A DNA stretch of 64,000 nucleotides from positions 348,905 to 412,904 of the forward strand of contig NZ_LN811358.1 in NCBI RefSeq assembly GCF_001006805.1, given 5' to 3'. Below, piece by piece: positions 44,184-53,341 of the stretch. The notes beneath the pieces are model-generated. The model had not been told where the DNA came from and did no database searches. It worked only from the letters and a program-made list of their open reading frames with translations. Numbering within the stretch: the stretch's first letter is position 1; every line of letters begins with the position of its first letter. The stretch comes from Microvirga massiliensis (GTDB taxonomy: Bacteria; Pseudomonadota; Alphaproteobacteria; Rhizobiales; Beijerinckiaceae). Made by a program: the position numbers and the translations under genes.

Positions 44184-45008
44184 TCAAACCTCACCGTCGA
44201 GGGCGCGCCGGAGAAGCCGGAAGTCGCGCCAGCCGAGCCGCTTCTGCAGCGGCTGCCGAAGCAGGTAGGCAGGATGGAGAGTCGGCAGTGCCCGGATCTC
44301 GCATCCGTCGCGCATGGAGTAGCCGAACCAGCGGCCTCTCACCTTGAGGATTCCGTCCTTGATCCCGAGCAGATTGCTCGTCGCCGGCCCTCCGAGACAG
44401 ACGAGGAATTCCGGTGCGGCGAGCTCGATCTGACGCTCGATGAAGGGGCGGCAGATTGCGATCTCCTGCGGCGTCGGCGTGCGGTTACCGGGCGGACGCC
44501 AGGGAACCACGTTCGCAACGTAGACACTGTTCCGGTCGAGCCCGATGGCCTCGAGCATACGGTCGAGCAGCTGGCCCGAGCGCCCGCGGAACGGCTTTCC
44601 GATCCGGTCCTCTTCGGCTCCCGGGGCTTCCCCCACCAGCATGACCCGTCCGGCCGGGTTGCCGTCCGAGAAGGCGAGATTCTTGGCACTCAGCTTGAGC
44701 GTGCAGCCATCGAACTCGGCGAGGATAGCCTCGAGTTCCTCGAGGGTTTCAGCAGCAGCGGCACGTTCGCGGGCAAGGCTCGCCACGTCTTCGGGAGCGC
44801 CGGCCGCCTCCCTGGGAAGCGGCCGCGCCGGCGTCACCGGCTCGCGAGGGCCGGCCGTGCGGGGCTTGGGCTCCTCGGCCTGCTTCCGGGCCTGCGCGGC
44901 AGCAAGGGCGAAACGGTCGTGGGGCGTCTCGTCGAGGGCCAGGTCCACGCCGGCCTCGACCTGAAAATCGAGGATTGCCCGCCACGCGTCCAGGTCCATG
45001 CTGCTCAT
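44184..45008 (-). CDS. uracil-DNA glycosylase family protein (family 4/5-like)
   Basis: A 274-residue protein of the UDG superfamily acting on uracil in DNA. The catalytic segment is MLVGEAPGAEEDRIGKPFRG and GQLLDRML; the second conserved motif near the C-terminus is LPTLHPAYLLRQ. The middle has VVPWRPPGNRTPTPQEIAIC. The N-terminal third is a low-complexity linker. Family 4 enzymes hold a 4Fe-4S cluster through four cysteines; here the first CxxC pair is reduced to a single Cys (DGCTLKLS), so the cluster may be altered or absent. Confidence 0.88.
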   Translation of the reverse strand: MSSMDLDAWRAILDFQVEAGVDLALDETPHDRFALAAAQARKQAEEPKPRTAGPREPVTPARPLPREAAGAPEDVASLARERAAAAETLEELEAILAEFDGCTLKLSAKNLAFSDGNPAGRVMLVGEAPGAEEDRIGKPFRGRSGQLLDRMLEAIGLDRNSVYVANVVPWRPPGNRTPTPQEIAICRPFIERQIELAAPEFLVCLGGPATSNLLGIKDGILKVRGRWFGYSMRDGCEIRALPTLHPAYLLRQPLQKRLGWRDFRLLRRALDGEV

Positions 45009-45173
45009 GCTCCTGATGTATGCGGACCGTGGCGGGCGAGCAATGCATGCCCGCCGAATGCAAAAGGTCTCCGGAAGGCGGGAACGGTCGCCATCCAGCC
45101 TTGAGAGTTCCCATGCGATGGTTCATCTGTGGCCTGGAGCCGGGGATACCGGCGGCACCCGAGGAGAGAGCTG

Positions 45174-46838
45174 ATGGAATTGCCCGCGCGTGAGTCGATG
45201 GACTTCGACGTCGTCGTGGTCGGCGCCGGGCCGGCGGGTCTTGCGACGGCGATCCGGCTCAAGCAGCGGGCGGCCGAGCAGGGCTCCGACATCTCCGTCG
45301 TGGTGGTCGAAAAAGGCTCCGAGGTCGGCGCGCACATCCTCTCAGGGGCAGTGATCGATCCGATCGGCCTCGACCGGCTCCTGCCCGACTGGCGCTCCGA
45401 TCCGGATTGCCCCCTGAAGACGCAGGTTACCCGCGACGAATTCCTCTATCTCGGGCCGGCCGGCGGCGTCCGGATGCCGAACCTGTTCATGCCCAGGCTC
45501 ATGAACAACCACGGCAATTTCGTGGGCTCGCTCGGGGACCTCACGCGCTACCTCGGCCGGCAGGCCGAGGCGCTCGGCGTCGAGGTCTATCCCGGCTTCG
45601 CCGCGGCGGAAGTTCTCACCGACGACGAGGGCCGCGTCACCGGCATCGCGACCGGCGATATGGGCATCGCCCGCAATGGCGAGCAGAAATCGGACTTCAC
45701 CCGCGGCATGGAGCTGCGGGGCCGCTACACGATCTTCGCCGAGGGTGCGCGCGGGCATCTCACGAAGCAGGTCATCGCGCGCTACGATCTCGCCAAGAGC
45801 TGCGATCACCAGAAATGGGGAATCGGCATCAAGGAACTCTGGGAGGTCCGGCCGGAGCACCACGTGCCCGGCCTGGTGCGGCACTCGATGGGCTGGCCCC
45901 TGCCTAACAATGCCGGCGGCGGCTCCTGGCTCTACCATTTCGGCGAGAACCTCGTCTCGGTGGGGTTCGTCGTCCACCTGAACTACGAGAACCCGACGCT
46001 CTCGCCCTTCGAGGAATTCCAGCGCTTCAAGACCCATCCGCACATTCGCGGCGTGTTCGAGGGGGCGAAGCGCATCGGCTACGGGGCTCGGGCGATCGTC
46101 GAGGGCGGCTGGCAATCGGTGCCGCGGCTGTCGTTCCCGGGCGGCTGCCTCGTGGGGGATGCGGCCGGCTTCGTGAACGTGCCGCGCATCAAGGGCAGCC
46201 ACAACGCCATCCTGTCCGGGATCTTGTGCGCCGATCACCTCACCGCCGCCCTCGCCGAGGGGCGCGCTCAGGACGAGCTTGCGTCCTACGAGGAGGCCTG
46301 GCGGTCGAGCGAGATCGGCTACGATCTCAAGCGGGTGCGCAACATCAAGCCGCTGTGGTCGCGCTACGGAACGGCCACCGGCGTGATGCTCGGCGGCCTC
46401 GACATGTGGCTCACCGAGCTGTTCGGCTGGTCGCCCTTCGGCACCCTGAAGCACGGCAAGCCGGATTACGAATGCCTGAAGCCGCTCGCAGAGGTAAAGC
46501 CGATCGCCTATCCGAAGCCCGACGGCGTGCTGACCTTCGACAAGCTCTCGTCGGTCTTCCTCTCGAACACCAATCATGAGGAGGATCAGCCCGTTCACCT
46601 CAAGGTGAAGGACATGGCGCTGCAGAAGCGCTCGGAGCACGACGTCTATGGCGGGCCCTCGCAGCGCTATTGTCCGGCCGGCGTCTACGAGTGGATCGAG
46701 GAGGGCGGAACCGCGCGGTTCCAGATCAACGCCCAGAACTGCGTCCACTGCAAGACCTGCGATATCAAGGACCCCAACCAGAACATCACCTGGGTTGCCC
46801 CCGAAGGGGGAGGGGGGCCGAACTATATCTCCTTATAG
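45174..46838 (+). CDS. electron transfer flavoprotein-ubiquinone oxidoreductase
   Basis: The 554-residue membrane-associated flavo-iron-sulfur protein that passes electrons from ETF (fatty-acid and amino-acid oxidation) to ubiquinone. The FAD dinucleotide fold is DFDVVVVGAGPAGLATAIRL; conserved blocks are GLDRLLPDWR, GNFVGSLGDLTRYL, NNAGGGSWLYHFGEN, and GCLVGDAAGFVNVPRIKGSH. The C-terminal 4Fe-4S domain is RYCPAGVYEW and QNCVHCKTCDIKDP. GGAGAG precedes ATG 45174. Divergent from the UDG gene. Confidence 0.96.
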   Translation: MELPARESMDFDVVVVGAGPAGLATAIRLKQRAAEQGSDISVVVVEKGSEVGAHILSGAVIDPIGLDRLLPDWRSDPDCPLKTQVTRDEFLYLGPAGGVRMPNLFMPRLMNNHGNFVGSLGDLTRYLGRQAEALGVEVYPGFAAAEVLTDDEGRVTGIATGDMGIARNGEQKSDFTRGMELRGRYTIFAEGARGHLTKQVIARYDLAKSCDHQKWGIGIKELWEVRPEHHVPGLVRHSMGWPLPNNAGGGSWLYHFGENLVSVGFVVHLNYENPTLSPFEEFQRFKTHPHIRGVFEGAKRIGYGARAIVEGGWQSVPRLSFPGGCLVGDAAGFVNVPRIKGSHNAILSGILCADHLTAALAEGRAQDELASYEEAWRSSEIGYDLKRVRNIKPLWSRYGTATGVMLGGLDMWLTELFGWSPFGTLKHGKPDYECLKPLAEVKPIAYPKPDGVLTFDKLSSVFLSNTNHEEDQPVHLKVKDMALQKRSEHDVYGGPSQRYCPAGVYEWIEEGGTARFQINAQNCVHCKTCDIKDPNQNITWVAPEGGGGPNYISL

Positions 46839-46992
46839 CGGCAAGCCCGGCGGGTGGAGCGGGCTTGCTGCGCGAGCCGAGCGCCCTCAGCGTCAACGTT
46901 GCTCTTGCCGGGCCGGGGTTGAATCGCCATTCTCCGGCCAGATTTGGCGCGCCGTGTCCGGCGGAAACGGCAGCGAACCTGGAGCTTCCTTC

Positions 46993-48765
46993 GTGCCTTG
47001 CACCTTTCTGTCCTCGGCCTGCCGCGGCCTGTCCGCGCTCGTGCTTTCGGTTGCACTCGCGGGACCAGTCCTGGCCGCCAATCCCGAGCCGAACGAGGCA
47101 ATCGAGCCCGCCGAGACGCTCGAAGGAAATTTCCTCTCGGCCTACATTGCCGGCGTGTCCCGCGACACGGCCGCCGCGGTGACGTTCTTTCGCGAAGCCA
47201 TCAAGGAGGATCCGCGGAATCCGGAACTCCTCGAGCGCGCCTTCGTGGCGTTCCTCGCCGACGGCGCGACGGCGGACGCGTTCCGCCTCGCCGATCGGAT
47301 CGTCGCCCGTGATCCCTCGAACTCGCTGGCGCAGTTCACGATCGGCGTTCGCGCCCTGCGCGCGAAGCAATACGCCACGGCGCGAGCGGCTCTTCAGAAG
47401 GGCGGGCGCGGCCGGGCCGCGGATCTGACGGCAACGCTTCTGACGGCTTGGGCTCATGCCGGGGCAGGCGAGGGGCGCAAGGCCCTCGAGACTGCGGACC
47501 GTCTGAAGAGCGAGCGCGCCTTCACCCAGTTCCGGGAATACCATGCCGGGCTGATCGCCGACCTCACGAAGAACCCGAAAGAGGCCGAGCGGCGCCTGAA
47601 GGCTGCCTATGAGGCGGATCGCAACACCCTTCAGATCGTCAACGCCTATGGGCGGTTCGAGGCACGTCGTGGAAATCGCGACGCCGCGAAGGAGATCTTC
47701 GAGGGCTTCGAGAAGGTCGTGCCGCGCCACCCGATCGTGCGAGCCGCCCTGGAGGATCTGAAGCTCGGCAAACCGATGGCACCGGCCGTTGCAACGGCGC
47801 AGGAAGGTGCGGCCGAGGTTCTCTACGGCCTGGGCGTCGTGGGCAGCGCTCAGAGCGATGAGCTGACCGCCATCGTCTATCTGCGGCTAGCCCTGCACCT
47901 GGACCCGGACCATGAGCTCGCCTTGATGACGCTGGCGGACGTCTACGAGCGTCTGAAGCAGTATGATCGTGCCAACGAGGTGCTGGCCCGCATTCCGGAG
48001 AACTCGCCACTGCGCACGAGCGCGCAGATCTCGATCGGCACCAATTACGAGCTGCTCGGCCGGGGCGAGGAAGCAGTCATGCAGCTCGAGCAGCTCCTGA
48101 AGGAGCAGCCCGACAATGTCGATGTGATCAGCGCCCTTGCCAACGTGCTGCGTTCGCGCAAGCGCTGGGCGGAGGCCGCCGAGGTCACGAGCCGGGCCAT
48201 TGCGCAAATCGGCGAGCCGGGGCCGGGTCACTGGCTCCTCTACTTCCAGCGTGGCACGTCCTACGAGCGCGCGAAGCAATGGGACAAGGCCGAGCCGGAT
48301 CTCAAGAAGGCTCTCGAACTGGTCCCGGACACCCGTCCGACCGACCGCGCGCAGGTCCTGAACTACCTGGCCTATTCGTGGGTCGACATGGGCATGAACA
48401 TCGACGAGGCCTTCAAGATGCTGCAGCAGGCCGTCGAGCTCTCGCCGCGCGACGGCATGATCATCGACAGCCTCGGCTGGGCCTATTACCGACTCGGCCG
48501 CTACGACGACGCGGTGCGGGAGCTCGAGCGTGCAGTCGAGTTGCGACCCGGTGATCCGGTGCTCAACGACCATCTCGGCGACGCTTACTGGAAGGTCGGG
48601 CGGCAGCGCGAGGCGAGGTTCCAGTGGAACCACGCACGTGACTCGAATCCGGAGCACGATGATCTGGTGCGGATTCTTCGCAAGATCGACAACGGACTCG
48701 ATGTGAAGCCGGCCGCAGCCGACAGTCCTGCAGCGCCGACTGGAACGGCCCAGAACGGCGGCTGA
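46993..48765 (+). CDS. exported tetratricopeptide-repeat protein
   Basis: A 590-residue periplasmic TPR protein. The start is taken at GTG 46993, which has GGAG upstream and gives a signal peptide ending VALAGPVLA. The N-terminal part (ETLEGNFLSAYIAGVSRDTA, AVTFFREAIKEDPRNPELLE) and the C-terminal part (NYLAYSWVDMGMNIDEAFKM, GDPVLNDHLGDAYWKVGRQR) carry TPR motifs; about ten repeats are likely. It follows the ETF-QO gene by 154 bases and precedes ispE, a conserved order in Hyphomicrobiales. It is thought to act in protein-protein contacts in the envelope. Confidence 0.88.
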   Translation: MPCTFLSSACRGLSALVLSVALAGPVLAANPEPNEAIEPAETLEGNFLSAYIAGVSRDTAAAVTFFREAIKEDPRNPELLERAFVAFLADGATADAFRLADRIVARDPSNSLAQFTIGVRALRAKQYATARAALQKGGRGRAADLTATLLTAWAHAGAGEGRKALETADRLKSERAFTQFREYHAGLIADLTKNPKEAERRLKAAYEADRNTLQIVNAYGRFEARRGNRDAAKEIFEGFEKVVPRHPIVRAALEDLKLGKPMAPAVATAQEGAAEVLYGLGVVGSAQSDELTAIVYLRLALHLDPDHELALMTLADVYERLKQYDRANEVLARIPENSPLRTSAQISIGTNYELLGRGEEAVMQLEQLLKEQPDNVDVISALANVLRSRKRWAEAAEVTSRAIAQIGEPGPGHWLLYFQRGTSYERAKQWDKAEPDLKKALELVPDTRPTDRAQVLNYLAYSWVDMGMNIDEAFKMLQQAVELSPRDGMIIDSLGWAYYRLGRYDDAVRELERAVELRPGDPVLNDHLGDAYWKVGRQREARFQWNHARDSNPEHDDLVRILRKIDNGLDVKPAAADSPAAPTGTAQNGG

Positions 48766-48820
48766 TGTTAATCCACGACGAAGCGGGCCGGCGCCGGGCC
48801 GATGCGCCGGCCACCTGTCC

Positions 48821-49693
48821 GTGACGGGAACTCTTGCAAGCCATGCGCCGGCCAAGGTCAATCTGACGCTTCATGTCCTCGGGCGGCGCGCGGATGGCCA
48901 TCACGAACTCGAAAGCCTCGTAGCCTTCGCGGGCGCGGGCGATCACCTCGTGCTGCAGCCAGGGCCTCGGCTATCGGCCGAGGTGAGAGGCCCGACGGCG
49001 CACCTGTCCGGAGAGGCGGACGATAATCTTGTCCTGGTGGCAGCGCACCGTTTGCTCGACGGGATCGAAGGGATTCGTGTCGGCCACTTTACCCTGACGA
49101 AACGGCTTCCGGTGGCCGCCGGCATCGGCGGCGGGTCTTCCGACGCGGCAGCAGCCCTGCGTCTTCTCGCACGCCTGAACGGGCTCTCACTGAGTGACAC
49201 GGCGCTCGTCGAGGCGGCTCGGCGGACGGGAGCCGACGTCCCCGTGTGCCTCGAACCGCACGCCCGAATGATGCGCGGCGCCGGCGAGAGCCTCGGACCC
49301 GAACTCGGTCTCGCTCCCCTTTCTGCCGTGCTCGTGAATCCGGGAATTCCGGTCGCGACACCCAGGGTTTTCGCAGCGCTTGGCCTCATGCCGGGGGAAG
49401 TCCGGGCGGATTCCTCTCATCCAGCGATCGCGCATCCGGCTCCGCAGCCGCTTCTGGAGCTGCTTCGCGTGGCGAGGAATGATCTCGAGCCGGCAGCCTT
49501 GTCGGTAGTTCCGGCCATTGCAGACGTCATCGCCAGCCTGCGGAACGAGCCGGGATGCCAGCTGGCGCGGATGTCGGGCTCCGGCGCAACCGTGTTCGGT
49601 CTCTTCGTGGATTGGCAGGCAGCCGCGGCGGCAGCGCGCAACCTGCGCCAAGCGAGGCCCGGCTGGTGGGTGAGGGGAACGATCCTTCGGTAG
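48821..49693 (+). CDS. ispE: 4-diphosphocytidyl-2-C-methyl-D-erythritol kinase
   Basis: A GHMP kinase of 290 residues in the MEP isoprenoid pathway, phosphorylating the 2-hydroxyl of CDP-ME. The GHMP motif is KRLPVAAGIGGGSSDAAAAL (near residues 90-105), with APAKVNLTLHVLGRRADGHH at the N-terminus and MSGSGATVFGLF near the C-terminus. It starts with GTG at 48821. The polyprenyl diphosphate synthase gene converges on it, so two isoprenoid genes face each other. Confidence 0.95.
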   Translation: MTGTLASHAPAKVNLTLHVLGRRADGHHELESLVAFAGAGDHLVLQPGPRLSAEVRGPTAHLSGEADDNLVLVAAHRLLDGIEGIRVGHFTLTKRLPVAAGIGGGSSDAAAALRLLARLNGLSLSDTALVEAARRTGADVPVCLEPHARMMRGAGESLGPELGLAPLSAVLVNPGIPVATPRVFAALGLMPGEVRADSSHPAIAHPAPQPLLELLRVARNDLEPAALSVVPAIADVIASLRNEPGCQLARMSGSGATVFGLFVDWQAAAAAARNLRQARPGWWVRGTILR

Positions 49694-49716
49694 CGCCGAA
49701 AGAGCCTGTGCTGGAT

Positions 49717-50814
49717 TCAGTGCGCCCGGGCGATGCAGAAATCGACCGTCTCGAGCATAGCGTCCTTGATCGCGCTCTTCGGGAAAAGCTCCAGGGCATC
49801 TCGCGCGATGGCGCCGTAATGGCGGGCCCGCTCGATGGTGTGCTCCAACGCCCGGTGGCGGTGCATGATCGCGATTGCGGTCTCGAGGTCGCTGTCCGAC
49901 GCCTCATTCTCCTCGAGCGCTCTGCGCCAGAAGGCGCGCTCGTCATCGTTTCCGCGCCGGAAAGACAGTACCACGGGAAGCGTGATCTTCCCTTCGCGGA
50001 AATCGTCGCCGACATTCTTGCCTAGGTTGGCGCTTGTACCCCCGTAGTCGAGGGCGTCGTCGATGAGCTGAAAGGCGATCCCGAGATTCATGCCATACGA
50101 GCGGCACGCTGCCTGCTCGGCCTTCGGCCGGCCAGCAATGACCGGGCCGACCTCGCAAGCCGCAGCAAAGAGCTCGGCGGTTTTCCCGCGGATCACCGCG
50201 AGGTACTCGTCCTCGTTCGTCTCAGTGTTCTTCGCGGCTGCGAGCTGCATGACCTCGCCCTCCGCGATCACGGCTGCGGCCGACGACAGGATGTCCAGCG
50301 CGCGAAGCGAGCCGACCTCAACCATCATCTTGAAGGCCTGCCCGAGCAGAAAATCGCCGACGAGGACGCTGGCTTGGTTGCCCCACCGGATTCGCGCCGC
50401 GATCCGCCCGCGGCGCATGTCGCTCTCATCGACGACGTCGTCATGGAGCAGTGTCGCCGTGTGCATGAATTCGACGCTCGCGGCGAGCTTGACGTGGCCG
50501 TCTCCGTGATAGCCCGCGAGATTGGCCATCGCGAGCGTCAGCATCGGGCGGAGACGCTTTCCGCCGGACGAGATCAGGTGGTTCGCAACCTCCGGGATCA
50601 TCGTGACATCGGATCCCGTGCGCGACAGGATCATGGCATTGACGCGCTCCATGTCCGCCGACACGAGCGAGACGAGGCTTTCGATGCTCGCGCCTTTGTC
50701 AGGATTCTTGTCCTCGAAGGGTACGACCAAACCCACGGGCAGGATCTCGGGTTGCCGGCGGCCAGCGCCGAGGGGAATATGGTGGTTCGATGACACGGGC
50801 CGCTCTCGCGCCAC
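49717..50814 (-). CDS. long-chain polyprenyl diphosphate synthase (octaprenyl-type)
   Basis: A 365-residue trans-prenyltransferase. The first Asp-rich motif is TATLLHDDVVDESDMRRGR and the second is FQLIDDALDYGG, with a GGKRLRPML substrate block between the N-terminus and the first. Residues before the first Asp-rich motif (AASVEFMHTA) lack bulky aromatic stops, fitting a long product such as octa- to decaprenyl diphosphate for quinones. A GTG start gives the full 365; the N-terminal 40 residues are weakly conserved. Confidence 0.92.
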   Translation of the reverse strand: MARERPVSSNHHIPLGAGRRQPEILPVGLVVPFEDKNPDKGASIESLVSLVSADMERVNAMILSRTGSDVTMIPEVANHLISSGGKRLRPMLTLAMANLAGYHGDGHVKLAASVEFMHTATLLHDDVVDESDMRRGRIAARIRWGNQASVLVGDFLLGQAFKMMVEVGSLRALDILSSAAAVIAEGEVMQLAAAKNTETNEDEYLAVIRGKTAELFAAACEVGPVIAGRPKAEQAACRSYGMNLGIAFQLIDDALDYGGTSANLGKNVGDDFREGKITLPVVLSFRRGNDDERAFWRRALEENEASDSDLETAIAIMHRHRALEHTIERARHYGAIARDALELFPKSAIKDAMLETVDFCIARAH

Positions 50815-50850
50815 AATGCGAAGCGTGCCACCAGGAGAGACCCGCGCCCG

Positions 50851-51075
50851 ATGGTCGAAATCGTCCGCACCAACGACATCGTCCTGATGGGCTACCTACA
50901 GTCCCTGCTCGAAAACGCCAAGATCCCGGTCCTGATTGCCGATACGCACATCTCGGCGCTCGAGGGGATGATCGGGGCGTTTCCGCGCCGGCTCATGGTA
51001 CCCGAGGACCATGAGAGGCAGGCCCGACGCATCCTGCGGGAGGCCGGCTTCGAGGCGGAACTCCGCCTTGGCTGA
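50851..51075 (+). CDS. DUF2007-family protein
   Basis: A 74-residue protein matching DUF2007: MVEIVRTNDIVLMGYLQSLL, PVLIADTHISALEGMIGAFP, and RRLMVPEDHERQARRILREA. The family is found as a small signal-transducing-type domain with unknown role. It starts 37 bases after the divergent polyprenyl synthase start and its end overlaps the next gene's likely start. Confidence 0.9.
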   Translation: MVEIVRTNDIVLMGYLQSLLENAKIPVLIADTHISALEGMIGAFPRRLMVPEDHERQARRILREAGFEAELRLG

Positions 51076-51838
51076 ACCGGGCGATGCAGCTTGCACCGGG
51101 CGGAACGACGTCACCCGAGACCAGTTCCTGGGCGGCCGGGTGACCATCCTGCAGCCCGCCAGGGGCCATCGGGCCGGAACCGACGCGGTGCTGCTCGCGG
51201 CCGCGACGGTGGCATCGCCGGGCGAACGTGTGATCGATGTCGGAGCCGCGACGGGGGCCGTCGGGCTCATGATCACAGCGGCGACCAAGGGTCTCGATTT
51301 GGTTCTCCTCGAAAAGGACCCCGATCTCGCCGCCCTCTGCCGCGAGAATCTGCTCCTGAACGGCGTCGAGGGTCTCGTCGCGAATGCGGATCTTCTCGAT
51401 CCGGCCTCCCGGGCGGGGGCAGGCGTCGCTCCCGAAGCCGCAGATGTCGTCGTGACCAATCCCCCCTTCTTCGAGGCTGGCAGGGTGCGCTCGTCTCCGG
51501 AGGGGCGCCGTGCCAGCGCGCATGTGCTGCCGTCCGGTGGAATCCGGGAATGGCTTCGGGCGGCCGCGGCGCTCCTGAAGCCTCGAGGACGGCTCGTCCT
51601 GATCCATCGGGCCGACCGCCTTCCCGAATGTCTCGCCGCCCTGGGCAGGGGCTTCGGGGGCTTGCAGCTCAGGTTCGTTCACCCGCAGACGGACGAGCCT
51701 GCCATCCGGTTCGTGCTGACCGCCGTGAAGGGGAGCCGTGCCCCGATCCGCATCGAGCCGCCCCTCGTTCTCCACGCAGGCGGTCGATTCACGCCCGAGG
51801 CCGAGGCCGTGCACCGGGGCGCCGCAAGCCTGAAATGA
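51068..51838 (+). CDS. TrmN6/YfiC-like N6-adenine methyltransferase
   Basis: A Rossmann-fold methyltransferase of about 256 residues from TTG 51068. AdoMet motif I is VIDVGAATGAVGLMI, then LLEKDPDLAALCRENLLLNG, and motif IV is DVVVTNPPFFEAG, the NPPF of N6-adenine enzymes. The family modifies A37 of tRNA-Val in E. coli, but rRNA members exist. The start is uncertain: the frame runs upstream, and a TTG overlapping the DUF2007 stop is the most economical choice. Also described as a tRNA1(Val) methyltransferase-like protein. Confidence 0.85.
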   Translation: MAEPGDAACTGRNDVTRDQFLGGRVTILQPARGHRAGTDAVLLAAATVASPGERVIDVGAATGAVGLMITAATKGLDLVLLEKDPDLAALCRENLLLNGVEGLVANADLLDPASRAGAGVAPEAADVVVTNPPFFEAGRVRSSPEGRRASAHVLPSGGIREWLRAAAALLKPRGRLVLIHRADRLPECLAALGRGFGGLQLRFVHPQTDEPAIRFVLTAVKGSRAPIRIEPPLVLHAGGRFTPEAEAVHRGAASLK

Positions 51839-51840
51839 AG

Positions 51841-51860
51841 CGGGCGCCCGAAGGCGCCCG
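51841..51860. terminator. bidirectional hairpin between convergent genes
   Basis: An 8-bp stem CGGGCGCC/GGCGCCCG closes a CGAA loop, just past the methyltransferase stop and 22 bases past the end of the convergent secreted-protein gene. Neither side has a strong T-run, so it is a probable but weak terminator. Confidence 0.6.
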
Positions 51861-51881
51861 AGACATCATTGGCCGCTCGGC

Positions 51882-52202
51882 TCAGTAGCAGACGCGACGC
51901 CTCACCGAGACCCAGCCGAAGCCGTCGAATTGCCGCTCGCGGCGAATCACGCAGCGCGGTGCCGGCGGGGCGTAGTAGACGCGCCGCGGATGGCGCGAGT
52001 AGCGGCGATAAGCCGGACCCGGCCGTCCATAGCCATAGGCAGGCGCATAGCGCGGCGGGGGCGGGGGATATCCGTAGGCGGGCCCATATCCGTAAGGAGA
52101 ACCGACCGTGATCGAAAATCCTTGCGCCTGCACGGGCTCGCTCGCCAGGGCACCGACACCCAGGGCAAGCGCTCCGGCGAGGCCGAATAAAATCTTGCGC
52201 AT
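51882..52202 (-). CDS. small secreted Tyr/Pro/Gly-rich protein
   Basis: A 106-residue protein with a signal peptide (MRKILFGLAGALALGVGALA, cleavage near VQAQG). The centre is low complexity (GYGPAYGYPPPPPRYAPAYG). The C-terminus RCVIRRERQFDGFGWVSVRR and RVCY has two cysteines and matches the end of a family of small exported proteins common in Hyphomicrobiales. Function unknown. Confidence 0.8.
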   Translation of the reverse strand: MRKILFGLAGALALGVGALASEPVQAQGFSITVGSPYGYGPAYGYPPPPPRYAPAYGYGRPGPAYRRYSRHPRRVYYAPPAPRCVIRRERQFDGFGWVSVRRRVCY

Positions 52203-52376
52203 TCTCTTTACCCTCTCGTTCCCGGGCGGCGACGAAACGGCGTGCCGCCCGATTCGGTCTCCCTACGGTAGAATGGTTAAGCTGAACAACGGGGCAGGGC
52301 AGCGTTCAGGGAGGCTTCATCTTGGAAGCGGGCCTGGATCCTTGTGGCCGCTGTCGCGTGTCTTTAGATCGGAACA

Positions 52377-53255
52377 ATGGCCTTCTCTCTTCTCGAAATC
52401 CTGGAAACAACCTTCCGGCCCTTTCTTCCCGCCCGTTTCAGACACCGCGCACCGACGGTCGCCGTGGTGCGGCTCGCCGGTGCGATCGGCGCCGTGATGC
52501 CTTTGCGGTCCGGTCTCTCGATCGCCAGCGTGGCGCCGATGCTCGAGCGGGCCTTCGGGATGAAAGGAATCGAGGCTGTCGCGCTCGTGATCAATTCGCC
52601 CGGCGGATCCGCGGCGCAGTCCCACCTGATCTTCCGCCGGATCCGGGTGCTGGCCGAGGAAAAGAAGGTTCCGGTCTTTGCCTTCGTGGAGGATGCCGCC
52701 GCATCCGGGGGCTACATGATCGCCTGCGCGGCGGACGAGATTTTCGTCGACCCGGCCTCGCTCGTCGGCTCGATCGGCGTCGTGTCGGCCGGCTTCGGGT
52801 TCGATCGCCTCATCGAGCGGTTCGGGATCGAGCGCCGGGTCCACACCGCGGGCGAGAGCAAGGCGATGCTCGATCCATTCCGCCCGGAGGATCCGGCGGA
52901 TGTCAGCCGTCTGAAGGGCCTGCAGGAGCGCATCCACGAGACCTTCATCGGCCTCGTCCGGAGCCGGAGAGGCGAAAGGCTGCCCGCCGAAAAGCCGGAT
53001 CTCTTCAGCGGCGCGATCTGGGTCGGAGCGGAAGCCGTCGAACTCGGGCTGGCCGACGGAATCGGGGATATCCGCACGATCCTGAGGGAGCGTTATGGCG
53101 AGAAGGTCCGGTTGCGGACCGTTCCGCCATCGCGTCCCTCGTTCCTCTCGCGCCTGCTCCGCCCGCAGCCCTTCAGTCCCGAGGTGCGGATCGACCCGCA
53201 GGATATCCTCGCGGCGATCGAGGCGAGAGCGGCCTGGGCACGGCTCGGGCTCTGA
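52377..53255 (+). CDS. S49-family serine peptidase (SppA-like)
   Basis: A 292-residue peptidase resembling signal peptide peptidase/SohB. The catalytic Ser110 lies in EDAAASGGYMIACAADEIFV and the Lys162 in TAGESKAMLDPFRPE. The N-terminal part has VVRLAGAIGAVMP and VINSPGGSAAQSHLI. There is no obvious N-terminal membrane helix, so it may be cytoplasmic or weakly attached. It precedes glyQ, as in related genomes. Confidence 0.92.
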   Translation: MAFSLLEILETTFRPFLPARFRHRAPTVAVVRLAGAIGAVMPLRSGLSIASVAPMLERAFGMKGIEAVALVINSPGGSAAQSHLIFRRIRVLAEEKKVPVFAFVEDAAASGGYMIACAADEIFVDPASLVGSIGVVSAGFGFDRLIERFGIERRVHTAGESKAMLDPFRPEDPADVSRLKGLQERIHETFIGLVRSRRGERLPAEKPDLFSGAIWVGAEAVELGLADGIGDIRTILRERYGEKVRLRTVPPSRPSFLSRLLRPQPFSPEVRIDPQDILAAIEARAAWARLGL

Positions 53256-53341
53256 TCTGCAGCCCCGAGAATAGCCCGTAACTGCTTGACTTGGCCCGGG
53301 GCACCTTTCAAGGGTGCCCCTCCTCCCGACATGGATCGACA

